From NCBI GenBank assembly GCA_047974375.1, contig JBKECF010000002.1, positions 32,026-96,025 on the forward strand: a DNA stretch of 64,000 bases, written 5' to 3'. The DNA is from JBKECF01 sp047974375 (GTDB taxonomy: Bacteria; Bacillota; Clostridia; Lachnospirales; CAMZNU01). This document shows, in pieces, positions 33,929-41,607 of the stretch; within the stretch, counting starts at the first letter, position 1, and each line of letters opens with the position of its first letter. Under the pieces are notes generated by a model. The model was not told where the DNA came from. It searched no databases and saw only the letters and a program-made list of their open reading frames with translations. The position numbers and the translations under genes are program-made.

Positions 33929-34319
33929 TTAAATTTTTCCTATTGCTCTTTTAAACTCCAACGGAGTAATTCCAGTAATTTTTTTAAAATTAATATTATA
34001 ATAATTTTGGCTCTTATAACCACAGGCAATGGCAATTTCTAACATATTATAATTACTATTCATTAGCAGACTTTTACTTTTTTCAATTCTTAATTCATTT
34101 AAGGTGCGGGAAAAAGTTTTTTTGTTTCCTTTTTAAATAAATAGCAGAAGTGAGATTTATTTATATTCAAATAATTTATTACATCAGATAGATTTTATCT
34201 TCACTGTAATTATTTTCCATATAGTCTAAACTGTGTTGAATGTGATAGCTGTATTGTTTTGTTTTGCTATTATTAACTAAGTAACGTAAAAATTTAACTA
34301 AAACAGATTTTTTGCTCAT
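33929..34319 (-). pseudogene. AraC-family regulator, frameshifted remnant
   Basis: Reading the minus strand from ATG 34319 gives MSKKSVLVKFLRYLV ... YMENNYSEDKIYL and then a stop. A frame change near 34189 continues SDVINYLNINKSHFCYLFKK, the first AraC helix-turn-helix. A second frame change in an A-run near 34117-34123 continues TLNELRIEKSKSLL ... FKKITGITPLEFKRAIG, the second helix-turn-helix and the AraC signature. Only the C-terminal domain remains and it is broken twice, so it is not functional. It marks a decaying stretch between the ROK regulator and an IS remnant. Confidence 0.8.
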
Positions 34320-34340
34320 CTTAGCCTGTGTTGATAATAA

Positions 34341-34556
34341 TTATTTTTTCAATAAGATTTTTAGTATTTTATAAAGCAGCAAAATGATACAAATTTTCAA
34401 TATACAATCAAGTGCAAGTACAGCAAAGAATCCTGTGGAATAATAATCAAAAAAAGTCATGTATCTCTCTGGGGCGATTCTTTCAACATAGGTACTAGTA
34501 ACATCTATTAAAGCAAATGTAACTTTGTATAAAAAACTTGACCTCCTTTTGTTCAA
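34341..34556 (-). CDS. Small hydrophobic protein (hypothetical)
   Basis: An open frame of 71 codons from a TTG at 34556 that overlaps an AAAAGGAGGTC site. A more natural start may be ATG 34460, giving a 39-residue peptide, MTFFDYYSTG followed by a hydrophobic helix (FFAVLALDCILKICIILLLY) and a Lys-rich tail. That shape recalls small membrane peptides, including type I toxins, but I see no antitoxin RNA and cannot assign a function. It diverges from the small secreted ORF at 34609. Confidence 0.35.
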   Translation of the reverse strand: MNKRRSSFLYKVTFALIDVTSTYVERIAPERYMTFFDYYSTGFFAVLALDCILKICIILLLYKILKILLKK

Positions 34557-34608
34557 TATACCTATTTACATTATATTATAACATATTTTTATTTAATAGG
34601 AGGTCAAT

Positions 34609-34752
34609 ATGGAAAAAATAGCTATACAAATTTTAACAATAATCTTTATAGTGATAACATCTTTATCTACATACGCTAGTGAAGAACAACCTAGCGAATC
34701 TTTTATTAGGTCTGCAATTAAAAAAATTTATAATAAGTATGAGTATCTGTAA
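34609..34752 (+). CDS. Small secreted peptide (hypothetical, 47 residues)
   Basis: ATG after a strong AGGAGGTC site. The peptide has a clear signal sequence (KIAIQILTIIFIVITSLSTYAS) followed by about 23 residues (EEQPSESFIRSAIKKIYNKY). It is either a genuine short exported peptide or the start of a gene cut by the transposase remnant beginning just downstream. I do not recognise the family. Confidence 0.5.
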   Translation: MEKIAIQILTIIFIVITSLSTYASEEQPSESFIRSAIKKIYNKYEYL

Positions 34753-34756
34753 GATA

Positions 34757-35363
34757 TTTTTTTGTCCATGCCTTTGGGATTGCCATAACGAATTTTTGTT
34801 TCAAATCTTTTATACAGTCAATGTTGTCTTCCGTTAGCATTCCTCTATCTCCGACAAAAATAAATTCATCAATTTTATATTCACTTTTTATTTCAGTAAC
34901 AATGTTAGAAACCGTTGATTTATCAACAGTATTTTACCATTATTTTAATGCAATCAAAAGCTTTAGTAAGAAAAATCGGAATATTAGATTCGGCTTTATT
35001 TATAAATTTTTCACTAAATTTAAGTTTATCAATATAATTAAATAAATAGTAAAATGCACCATAGGAAAAAGCAGAGCTAATAGATAAATCATCTAAAGGA
35101 ATCATTTTTTTAGATTTAGAAAACACATATCTAAGTCTTTCAGCTTCATTTTCTGAAACAGCACCAATGTTAGCAACAAATCTGTGCTTATTTTTACCAT
35201 CTTTACGGTATGATTCTATTAAATCGGCATGATAATAAGTAGTATTTGTCTTTATTCTTGGTGTAATTTTAAAAAATATAAGCACCTCCTTAGGTTTTGA
35301 CTTAATAATATCATTTAAATTTCGGAGCACAAGTCTAATATTCAAGTTTAGTCTTGACTGCAC
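34757..35363 (-). pseudogene. IS1634-family transposase remnant
   Basis: Minus strand. The N-terminal part (from about 35280) reads IFFKITPRIKTNTTYYHADL and IESYRKDGKNKHRFVANIGA, typical of IS1634 transposases. Its usual ATG seems mutated to ATA directly after GGAGGTG. The frame ends at 34923. A later piece in another frame reads VDKSTVSNIVTEIKSEYKID and FIFVGDRGMLTEDN, the conserved catalytic-core segment. About half of a normal transposase (the middle and the C-terminus) is missing, so the element is dead. Confidence 0.8.
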
Positions 35364-35372
35364 AACGAGGTG

Positions 35373-35416
35373 AAAAACAGGTCAAATCTTGCATTTTAGG
35401 GAGTTGACCTGTTTTT
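35373..35416. repeat. Inverted repeat beside the IS remnant
   Basis: AAAAACAGGTCAA ... TTGACCTGTTTTT, 13-base perfect arms around an 18-base loop. It may be a leftover IS end or a terminator. Confidence 0.6.
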
Positions 35417-35533
35417 GGTGTTGAAGATGGGTTTATAACACCTCTATCTAAATCTATTGTCTATAGGATAAAGGATTTTTTTTGTTTTTTCTACTACTAC
35501 TTTACAATTCATGAAATTACCGTGCCACTGACT

Positions 35534-35575
35534 GATAGGTCTATTGATTTTTGAGGTTTAATTCTTACTGATCGA
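35534..35575. repeat. Degenerate trace of repeat family A
   Basis: AGGTCTATTGA and GAGGTTTAATTCTTAC, the two end motifs of family A, lie next to each other here with the interior missing. This looks like an internally deleted copy. The rest of 35364-35654 holds only the inverted repeat at 35373 and AT-rich DNA. Confidence 0.45.
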
Positions 35576-35654
35576 AAAAATGCCAATTTGTACAATTTGA
35601 ATTAATTTTGTATAATGTATAAGATAATTATTCTAAATAAGAAGGAGATAAAAA

Positions 35655-35855
35655 GTGGAACATAACAAGCGAAAGTCATATTACAATTTAGAGCACCAAC
35701 AAAGATACAAGAAGAAACTAAAGTCCAAAACAATAAATTTCAATATGGAGAATGATATTGAGGCAAAGTTGTATGAATTTTTATCTACTAAGCCTAATAT
35801 AAACAAATACATAAAGGAATTAATTAGAGAAGAATATGATAAAAACGAGGAGTAA
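35655..35855 (+). CDS. Small basic protein, possibly ribbon-helix-helix
   Basis: A 66-residue protein from a GTG start, with AAGAAGGAGAT seven bases upstream. The basic N-terminus (NKRKSYYNLEHQQRYKKKLK) is followed by TINFNMENDIEAKLYEFLST and NKYIKELIREEY, a strand-helix-helix order like Arc/MetJ DNA-binding proteins. It ends three bases before dtd, so it is likely the first gene of the dtd-tag unit. Function unknown. Confidence 0.6.
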   Translation: MEHNKRKSYYNLEHQQRYKKKLKSKTINFNMENDIEAKLYEFLSTKPNINKYIKELIREEYDKNEE

Positions 35856-35858
35856 AAA

Positions 35859-36314
35859 ATGAAAGTCGTACTTCAAAGAGTAAATAAAAGTTCTGTTAAA
35901 ATAAATGGGAATATAGTTGGGGAAATAGGTAAGGGATACCTAATTTTATTAGGCGTAGGCAATGAGGATACGGAAAAAGATGTAGAAGTTTTAGTAGATA
36001 AAATTAGTAAACTTAGAATTTTCCCAGATAGCGACGACAAAATTAATTTATCCATAGGAGAAGTGAATGGGGAAATTTTAGTTGTTTCCCAGTTTACTTT
36101 GTATGGAAGTTGCAAAAAAGGCAATAGACCTTCCTTTATTAACTCAGGAAAACCAGATACAGCAAACAAACTTTACGAATATTTTAAGGAGTATGCCAGG
36201 GATAAATTTGATAAAGTGGAGTCTGGAGTTTTTGGTGAAGATATGAAAGTTGAGCTGGAAAATGATGGGCCTTTTACTATATTATTGGAATGTGAAAATG
36301 GTGTAATATATTAA
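35859..36314 (+). CDS. dtd: D-aminoacyl-tRNA deacylase
   Basis: A 151-residue enzyme that hydrolyses D-aminoacyl-tRNA and so keeps D-amino acids out of protein. It has the conserved MKVVLQRVNKSSVKI start, the SQFTLYG motif near residue 78, the NRPSF motif, and the C-terminal DGPFTILLE, where most homologues have NxGPVT. Length is normal. Its stop overlaps the ATG of tag (TAATG). Confidence 0.95.
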   Translation: MKVVLQRVNKSSVKINGNIVGEIGKGYLILLGVGNEDTEKDVEVLVDKISKLRIFPDSDDKINLSIGEVNGEILVVSQFTLYGSCKKGNRPSFINSGKPDTANKLYEYFKEYARDKFDKVESGVFGEDMKVELENDGPFTILLECENGVIY

Positions 36315-36862
36315 TGGAAAAATGCAAATGGGCAACACAAAATGAAATAATGGAAACCTACCATGATACACAATGGGGTAAAATACATAAAGATGAAATA
36401 CTAATTTTTGAAATGCTATGTCTAGAAGGACAACAAAGCGGTCTTAGTTGGAATACTATTTTGTCTAAAAGAGAAGGTTATAGAGAGGCCTTTTGCAACT
36501 TTATTCCAGAGGAAATAGCGAAGTTCGATCAAGAAAAAGTAAAAGAATTAATGAATAACAAAGATATAATTCGCTATGATAAAAAAATTGAGAGCATAAT
36601 AAATAATGCCAAGGTATATTTAAAAATGAAAGAAAATAATGAAAAATTATACGATTTTTTTTGGAGTTATGTAGATGGTCAAATAATAAATTCAAATGAA
36701 AGCAATGAAGATGTGCTAAGCAAAAGCCCTTTATCTGAGAAAATAAGCAAAGATTTAAAAAACAAAGGTTTTTCTTATGTAGGCCCTGTTACGGTGTATT
36801 CTCTTTTACAATCTATAGGGGTAATAAATGATCATATAAACCAATGTGTTAGTAAGTTTTAA
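36314..36862 (+). CDS. tag: DNA-3-methyladenine glycosylase I
   Basis: A 182-residue base-excision repair enzyme that removes 3-methyladenine. The zinc ligands are intact (Cys4, His17, His174, Cys178). The conserved W-x-T start (CKWATQNE), YHDTQWG and LEGQQSGLSW motifs are present. It is translationally coupled to dtd by a one-base overlap, followed after 16 bases by the phosphodiesterase gene. Confidence 0.95.
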   Translation: MEKCKWATQNEIMETYHDTQWGKIHKDEILIFEMLCLEGQQSGLSWNTILSKREGYREAFCNFIPEEIAKFDQEKVKELMNNKDIIRYDKKIESIINNAKVYLKMKENNEKLYDFFWSYVDGQIINSNESNEDVLSKSPLSEKISKDLKNKGFSYVGPVTVYSLLQSIGVINDHINQCVSKF

Positions 36863-36878
36863 CCTAAAGGAGGATAAT

Positions 36879-37415
36879 ATGAAGTGGATAATAGCATCCG
36901 ATATACATGGATCAGACTTTTTTGGTGGCAAGTTGTTAGATGCCTTTCAACGTGAAAATGGCGATCGTCTTTTATTATTAGGAGATTTACTTTATCACGG
37001 ACCGAGGAATGATTTGCCAACAGAATATGACCCTAAATCTTTAGTAGGTAGGTTAAACGCCATAAAGGAAAAAGTAGTAAGCGTGCGAGGTAATTGCGAT
37101 TCAGAAGTTGACCAAATCGTACTAAAGTTCCCTATAATGTCCGATTATAATATTTTGGAAATAGATGGTAAAACAATTTTTGCCACTCATGGACATATAT
37201 ACAATGAAAATAATATGCCGCCTTTAGGTCTTTGCGATATACTTTTAACAGGCCATACACATGTGCCGAAGTTTACTAAGCACCTAGACTATATATATAT
37301 GAACCCTGGTTCTGTTTCTATTCCTAAAGAAAATAGTTGGAATGGATATATGGTTTTGGAAAATGGTATTTTTATATGGAAAGATTTAGATGGAAATGAA
37401 AAACTCAGATTATAA
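36879..37415 (+). CDS. YfcE-type metallophosphodiesterase
   Basis: A 178-residue calcineurin-like phosphodiesterase with all metal motifs: ASDIHGSDF, GDLLYHGPRND, GNCDSEVD, ATHGHIYN and GHTHVP. Members hydrolyse small phosphodiesters in vitro; the cellular substrate is unknown. ATG 36879 follows AAAGGAGG; the frame also extends upstream to 36846 without a ribosome site. Confidence 0.93.
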   Translation: MKWIIASDIHGSDFFGGKLLDAFQRENGDRLLLLGDLLYHGPRNDLPTEYDPKSLVGRLNAIKEKVVSVRGNCDSEVDQIVLKFPIMSDYNILEIDGKTIFATHGHIYNENNMPPLGLCDILLTGHTHVPKFTKHLDYIYMNPGSVSIPKENSWNGYMVLENGIFIWKDLDGNEKLRL

Positions 37416-37444
37416 ATATACTGGAAGTTAGGAGTGAGGTTAAC

Positions 37445-38368
37445 TTGAATTTACAACACCTTAAATACGCCATAGAAGTAGCTAATACATCTTCTATAAA
37501 TAAAGCGGCAGAAAATTTATATATGAATCAACCAAACCTTAGCCGAGCAATTAAGGAATTGGAAGAAAATATTGGCATAAGTATTTTTAATAGAACAAGC
37601 AAAGGTATTTCTGTTACTGAATTAGGTGGAGAATTCCTTATTTCTGCCAAAAACATACTTAGACAAGTTGAAGAAATAGAGTCTGCCTATAAAAGTAATG
37701 GAACTCCAAAACAACATTTTTCCATTTCCGTCCCTAGAGCCTCTTATATTAGTGAAGCCTTTGTAGAATTTAGTAAAAAAATTGATAGAAGCAAGGCGAT
37801 AGAGTTTTACTATAAGGAAACTAATGCCTACCGTGCTATAAACAATATACTAAAAAGTGGATACAAACTTGGCATAATACGATACAGACAAATCTTTGAC
37901 GATCAATTTAGGGTTTGGTTAAAGGAAAAGGAACTGACAGCGGAACTTTTATATCAATTTTCTTGTAATGTATTAATATCTAAAGATAATGAATTAGCTA
38001 CAAAAAATGAAATAGATTACAAAGAACTAGAAGATTTTATTGAAATAGCCCATGCTGACCCCTATGTACCATCTATACCACTATCCAAAGTAAAAGAGGA
38101 AGAATTTTCCGACTTTATAGATAAAAGGATTTTTGTATTTGAACGAGCTACTCAATTTAGCTTGCTGAATAGCTTGTCTAATTCATTTATGTGGGTCTCC
38201 CCTGTGTCTAAAGAAATTTTAGACCTTTACAATTTAGTAGAAATACCTTGTAAATCCACAAAACACATATACAAAGATATGATAATAAAGCAAAAAGATT
38301 ATAAATTATCGGATTTAGATAAACTGTTTTTAACAGAACTAAGTAAGGCTAAAAGGCATAGCAAATAA
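37445..38368 (+). CDS. LysR-family transcriptional regulator
   Basis: A 307-residue regulator starting at TTG (GTGAGGT before it). The N-terminal winged helix (NLQHLKYAIEVANTSSINKA, AENLYMNQPNLSRAIKELEE) is canonical, followed by a two-lobe effector domain. It ends at a strong terminator shared with the Crp/Fnr gene. Its targets may be the DUF3100-amidohydrolase genes nearby or an unlinked locus; there is no divergent partner. Confidence 0.92.
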   Translation: MNLQHLKYAIEVANTSSINKAAENLYMNQPNLSRAIKELEENIGISIFNRTSKGISVTELGGEFLISAKNILRQVEEIESAYKSNGTPKQHFSISVPRASYISEAFVEFSKKIDRSKAIEFYYKETNAYRAINNILKSGYKLGIIRYRQIFDDQFRVWLKEKELTAELLYQFSCNVLISKDNELATKNEIDYKELEDFIEIAHADPYVPSIPLSKVKEEEFSDFIDKRIFVFERATQFSLLNSLSNSFMWVSPVSKEILDLYNLVEIPCKSTKHIYKDMIIKQKDYKLSDLDKLFLTELSKAKRHSK

Positions 38369-38388
38369 AAATAACGTAACCAAACAAC

Positions 38389-38426
38389 AAAAGCCCGTTG
38401 CCTTTTTAAAGGCTAGGGGCTTTTTT
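38389..38426. terminator. Bidirectional terminator
   Basis: AAAAGCCC-GTTG-CCTTTTTAAAGG-CTAG-GGGCTTTTTT, a two-part hairpin between the LysR gene and the convergent Crp/Fnr gene. Confidence 0.8.
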
Positions 38427-39135
38427 AAGTAGGTCGTACAGAACCATGGTGTTTACTGATGGCGATTTGCAAATCTTTATAATTTATAGGACTAATAGAA
38501 ATTTTCCCCTTTACTATATTCACTAATTCCTTTTCTCGTAGGTTGGCAATAGTGCGGTTAAAAGTTTTAACAGTAAGGCCGACTTCTTCGCAAATTTCTT
38601 GACGTGTTTTTTTAATAATGACCTCATATTTTCCCTTTTGTATTCCATTTTTTGTTTCGTCCACTAAATATTTCATAACTATATAACTTACAGAATAATA
38701 TTGACGCTCCCCTCTGCTATAAGAAGAACTATAAAGTTTGTTTGCTATGCTGCCGGATAATAAACAAAGGAAGTTTGCATCTTGTTGTATCCATTTTTTG
38801 AAGTGATGGCTACTTATATAAAAAATGGTGCATTTAGTAATGCTTTCAATTGTAACAGAAGATTCTTTGCGTTCAGCCAATAAAGTCACTTCCCCAATAA
38901 AGGAAATGGCTTTATTTTTTTCGATTAAAAAAATATTACCATTTTCAAATTCATTAACAACTCTATGAGTTCCATCTAGGACTATGCCGAAATAGTCTAT
39001 AACATCATGTTTTTGGTGGATAATACTTTTTGGTGGATATTTCTTTATAAAAAAATTGTCTTTTATAAATTGTGGTGCGTTACAAGTATATTTATTCAAT
39101 ATTGGGTAGTTTTGTAAAACTTCATCGAAAGTCAT
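38425..39135 (-). CDS. Crp/Fnr-family transcriptional regulator
   Basis: A 236-residue regulator. A cyclic-nucleotide-binding-like beta barrel (about 20-120: IKKYPPKSIIHQKHD, VLDGTHRVVNEFENG) is followed by a C-terminal helix-turn-helix (KTRQEICEEVGLTVKTFNRT, near 175). No cysteine cluster is present at the N-terminus, so it is not an oxygen-sensing Fnr. I chose ATG 39135, since the upstream ATG 39147 overlaps the GGAGGT site. The last residues (HHGSVRPT) lie in a piece resembling repeat family D. It diverges from the DUF3100 operon and is its probable regulator. Confidence 0.9.
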   Translation of the reverse strand: MTFDEVLQNYPILNKYTCNAPQFIKDNFFIKKYPPKSIIHQKHDVIDYFGIVLDGTHRVVNEFENGNIFLIEKNKAISFIGEVTLLAERKESSVTIESITKCTIFYISSHHFKKWIQQDANFLCLLSGSIANKLYSSSYSRGERQYYSVSYIVMKYLVDETKNGIQKGKYEVIIKKTRQEICEEVGLTVKTFNRTIANLREKELVNIVKGKISISPINYKDLQIAISKHHGSVRPT

Positions 39136-39287
39136 AAGTACCTCCATTTTTAAAATTGTAAGCTTAAGCTATAATAATATTATTAATAGTTAAAAACGTT
39201 TTGTCAACTAAGATTTATGTAAAAGTGCCCAATTGTCCTTTTTTTATATTTATAGGTAGCCTATACTGATTTTAAAGCAAATATATT

Positions 39288-39350
39288 AAAAAACCGCGAT
39301 GAACAGCGGTCGAACCCATGGGTTCGATTTTGCTGGAAGCAAAATTCAGA
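39288..39350. repeat. Palindromic repeat family D, copy 3
   Basis: Three stacked palindromes in about 60 bases: CCGCGATGAACAGCGG (39294-39309), the perfect TCGAACCCATGGGTTCGA (39310-39327) and TTTTGCTGGAAGCAAAA (39328-39344). It lies in the leader of the DUF3100 operon, just before its ribosome site. Confidence 0.7.
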
Positions 39351-39367
39351 TTTATAAGGAGGGCAAT

Positions 39368-40261
39368 ATGAAAAAAGTTAATTACATGTATGAAACAGTA
39401 AAAGAGCGAATAAAAATGGAGTATCCAATATATTTATTGGCATTTTTATTCATAATTATTTCCGATGCCATTGGTCAGATTAGGTTCGATATTGGTAAAG
39501 GTACATTAATAATATTCCCTATATTTTTTGCCATAATATTAGGGGTGCTAAGTGGTCCCCAAGCTACAAAAATAATTAATGACAAGAGGGCGAAAGCTGC
39601 AAGTAAAATTGTAATTGTAGCAATTCTTCCTTTTATTGCAAAGCTTGGCATAAACGCTGGTGCTAATATAATGGTTGTAATTGAAGCAGGGCCAGCATTA
39701 CTTTTACAAGAATTAGGCAACTTAGGCACAATATTTTTGGCAATGCCTATTGCAATACTTTTAGGCTTAAAAAGAGAAAGTATAGGAGCCTGTCATTCTA
39801 TAAATAGAGAAACAAATTTAGCTTTAATACAAGACATGTTTGGCTCAGAATCACCAGAGGCACGAGGTAGTTTATCGGTTTATATAATTGGTGGAATGGT
39901 AGGAACAATTTATTTCGGATTTTTAGCATCAATGGTGGCGTCAATGGGAGTTTTTCATCCCTATGCATTGGGGATGTCCTCTGGAGTTGGTGCTGGTATA
40001 ATGATGGGTGCAGGCGTTGCAAGTATTTCTGCTGTATTGCCTGAATACGCGAATGAAATGGCTGCATTAGCGTCCACAAGCGAAACTCTTTCAGGTATAA
40101 CAGGTATTTATGTAGCGATATTTGTTGCAATTCCATTATGTAATTGGCTATATAAGAAGCTAGAGCCGACTTTAGGACGTGTTACTAAAGCAGGACGAAA
40201 AGCAGCAGAGGAACTTGCTTTGGAAGGGACTAAAGCTTATGAAGAAAGTAAAAAAATCTAG
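39368..40261 (+). CDS. DUF3100-family membrane protein
   Basis: A 297-residue integral membrane protein with about eight hydrophobic helices. It has the DUF3100 features I recognise: SDAIGQIRFDIGKGTLIIFP, GINAGANIMVVIEAGPALLL and GLKRESIGACHSINRETN. It is probably a transporter subunit, substrate unknown. ATG 39368 follows AAGGAGGG; the frame extends to 39299 only through the palindromic repeat. It is first in an operon with another small membrane protein, a TauE exporter and an amidohydrolase, suggesting uptake and breakdown of a nitrogenous or amide compound (inference). Confidence 0.82.
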   Translation: MKKVNYMYETVKERIKMEYPIYLLAFLFIIISDAIGQIRFDIGKGTLIIFPIFFAIILGVLSGPQATKIINDKRAKAASKIVIVAILPFIAKLGINAGANIMVVIEAGPALLLQELGNLGTIFLAMPIAILLGLKRESIGACHSINRETNLALIQDMFGSESPEARGSLSVYIIGGMVGTIYFGFLASMVASMGVFHPYALGMSSGVGAGIMMGAGVASISAVLPEYANEMAALASTSETLSGITGIYVAIFVAIPLCNWLYKKLEPTLGRVTKAGRKAAEELALEGTKAYEESKKI

Positions 40262-40316
40262 GAAATATTGGTAATAAAATGTTAGTGAATTGTTAAATGT
40301 TGTTTGGGAGGTAAAT

Positions 40317-40778
40317 ATGCGATTTAAAGAATGGATTTTTCTTTTATGTGTTTCAGGCTTGGGAATGATAGTTGCAAACTTTGTAGGCTTTGGAGTGACA
40401 GTTGCTGATTCCTTAGGTGGTGTGGTAATATTACTTATAATTTCTCTTTTAGCAGTAATAGTTGATAGGTTTTCACCCCTTAAATTACCTGTAATTGCCT
40501 ATTGTTCTATAATTGGTCTTTTGTTGGCTATTCCGATATCACCTGTTTCAGAACAAGTTATACTAGCAGCTAGTAAAATTAATTTTACTGCACCATTAAC
40601 TATGGTAGGCGTATATGCAGGTATGTCTATATCAAATCAAATAAGCGTTTTTGCTAAACAAGGATGGAAAATGTTTTTTATTTCAATATTAGTAATGACA
40701 GGAACTTTTATGGGTTCATTATGTGTGGCGCAAGTTGTATTAAATGTAACGGGAGTAGCTGATAAAATTTTAGGATAA
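40317..40778 (+). CDS. Small membrane protein partner of the DUF3100 protein
   Basis: A 153-residue protein with about five hydrophobic helices and no soluble domain (WIFLLCVSGLGMIVANFVGF; LIISLLAVIVDRFSPLKLPV). It lies 55 bases after the DUF3100 gene with a GGGAGG site. I do not recognise the family by name. Its position suggests that it is the second half of the same transporter. Confidence 0.7.
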   Translation: MRFKEWIFLLCVSGLGMIVANFVGFGVTVADSLGGVVILLIISLLAVIVDRFSPLKLPVIAYCSIIGLLLAIPISPVSEQVILAASKINFTAPLTMVGVYAGMSISNQISVFAKQGWKMFFISILVMTGTFMGSLCVAQVVLNVTGVADKILG

Positions 40779-40834
40779 AGGTTAGACTACGGAACTAGCA
40801 AAGGAAAATTTGTATTTTATATTAGGGGGTATTT

Positions 40835-41590
40835 ATGGATGTAATAGCAATATTTGCAATAAATGCAATAGTAGGTATGCTTATTGGTTGGAGTGGCATT
40901 GCTGGTTTTTTATTACCTATTTTTTATACAGGATACATGGACTATTCTGTAACTTTAGCGCTTACTTTAAGCTTTTCAGCATTTTTAGTTTCGGGGATTA
41001 TAGGTTCTGTAGGCTATTATAAAAGTGGAAATTTGGAATTTAAAATTGCCATACCTTTAGGTATTTCAAGTTTGTTCGGTGCTATTATTGGCATCTTCCT
41101 TAACTCAATGATACCAGTAGATACAGTTAAAATTTTATTAAACTTAGTAGTTTTAGCCTCAGGTATTTCTATATTAATTAGAGAACGAAAGAGCAAATCC
41201 AGCAAAACCCACAATAGACAAATAAACAGCAGGTCTATTATATTAGTAGGGGTTGTTACATCGATTTTATGTGCACTATCTGGTGCTGGCGGCCCAATAC
41301 TTGTAATGCCTTTGTTGCTACTTCTTGGGGTTAATGTAAAGCAGGCTGTAGGCATAGCCTTATTTGACTCCATATTTATAGCATTGCCATCGGTAATAGG
41401 TTATGGAATACAAGTAGATAATATAAAATCTGTTCTTGGTATTATTTTTTTAGCCTGTTTCGCCCATGGCATTGGCGTATTCTTTGGAAGTAAAACAAGT
41501 GACCACATAAAACAACAGCCTTTAAAAATTTCTGTGGCTATTTTTTCCATAGGAGTAAGTTTATATATGCTTTACGGATTAGTTCTTTAA
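40835..41590 (+). CDS. TauE/SafE-family membrane exporter
   Basis: A 251-residue permease with about eight helices in two repeats, each carrying a TauE/SafE-type glycine-rich motif (GWSGIAGFLLP; LSGAGGPILVMPLLLL). Members move organic acids, sulfite or sulfoacetate. A GGGGGT site precedes ATG 40835. Next to an amidohydrolase, it may export or import an anionic product or substrate (inference). Confidence 0.88.
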   Translation: MDVIAIFAINAIVGMLIGWSGIAGFLLPIFYTGYMDYSVTLALTLSFSAFLVSGIIGSVGYYKSGNLEFKIAIPLGISSLFGAIIGIFLNSMIPVDTVKILLNLVVLASGISILIRERKSKSSKTHNRQINSRSIILVGVVTSILCALSGAGGPILVMPLLLLLGVNVKQAVGIALFDSIFIALPSVIGYGIQVDNIKSVLGIIFLACFAHGIGVFFGSKTSDHIKQQPLKISVAIFSIGVSLYMLYGLVL

Positions 41591-41607
41591 TATAGATAGG
41601 AGTTAGT

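Noticed and set aside
39299..39367. Extended N-terminus of the DUF3100 protein
   Set aside because: These codons are the palindromic repeat, and an AAGGAGGG site precedes ATG 39368. Unlike the kinase case, a good start exists after the repeat.
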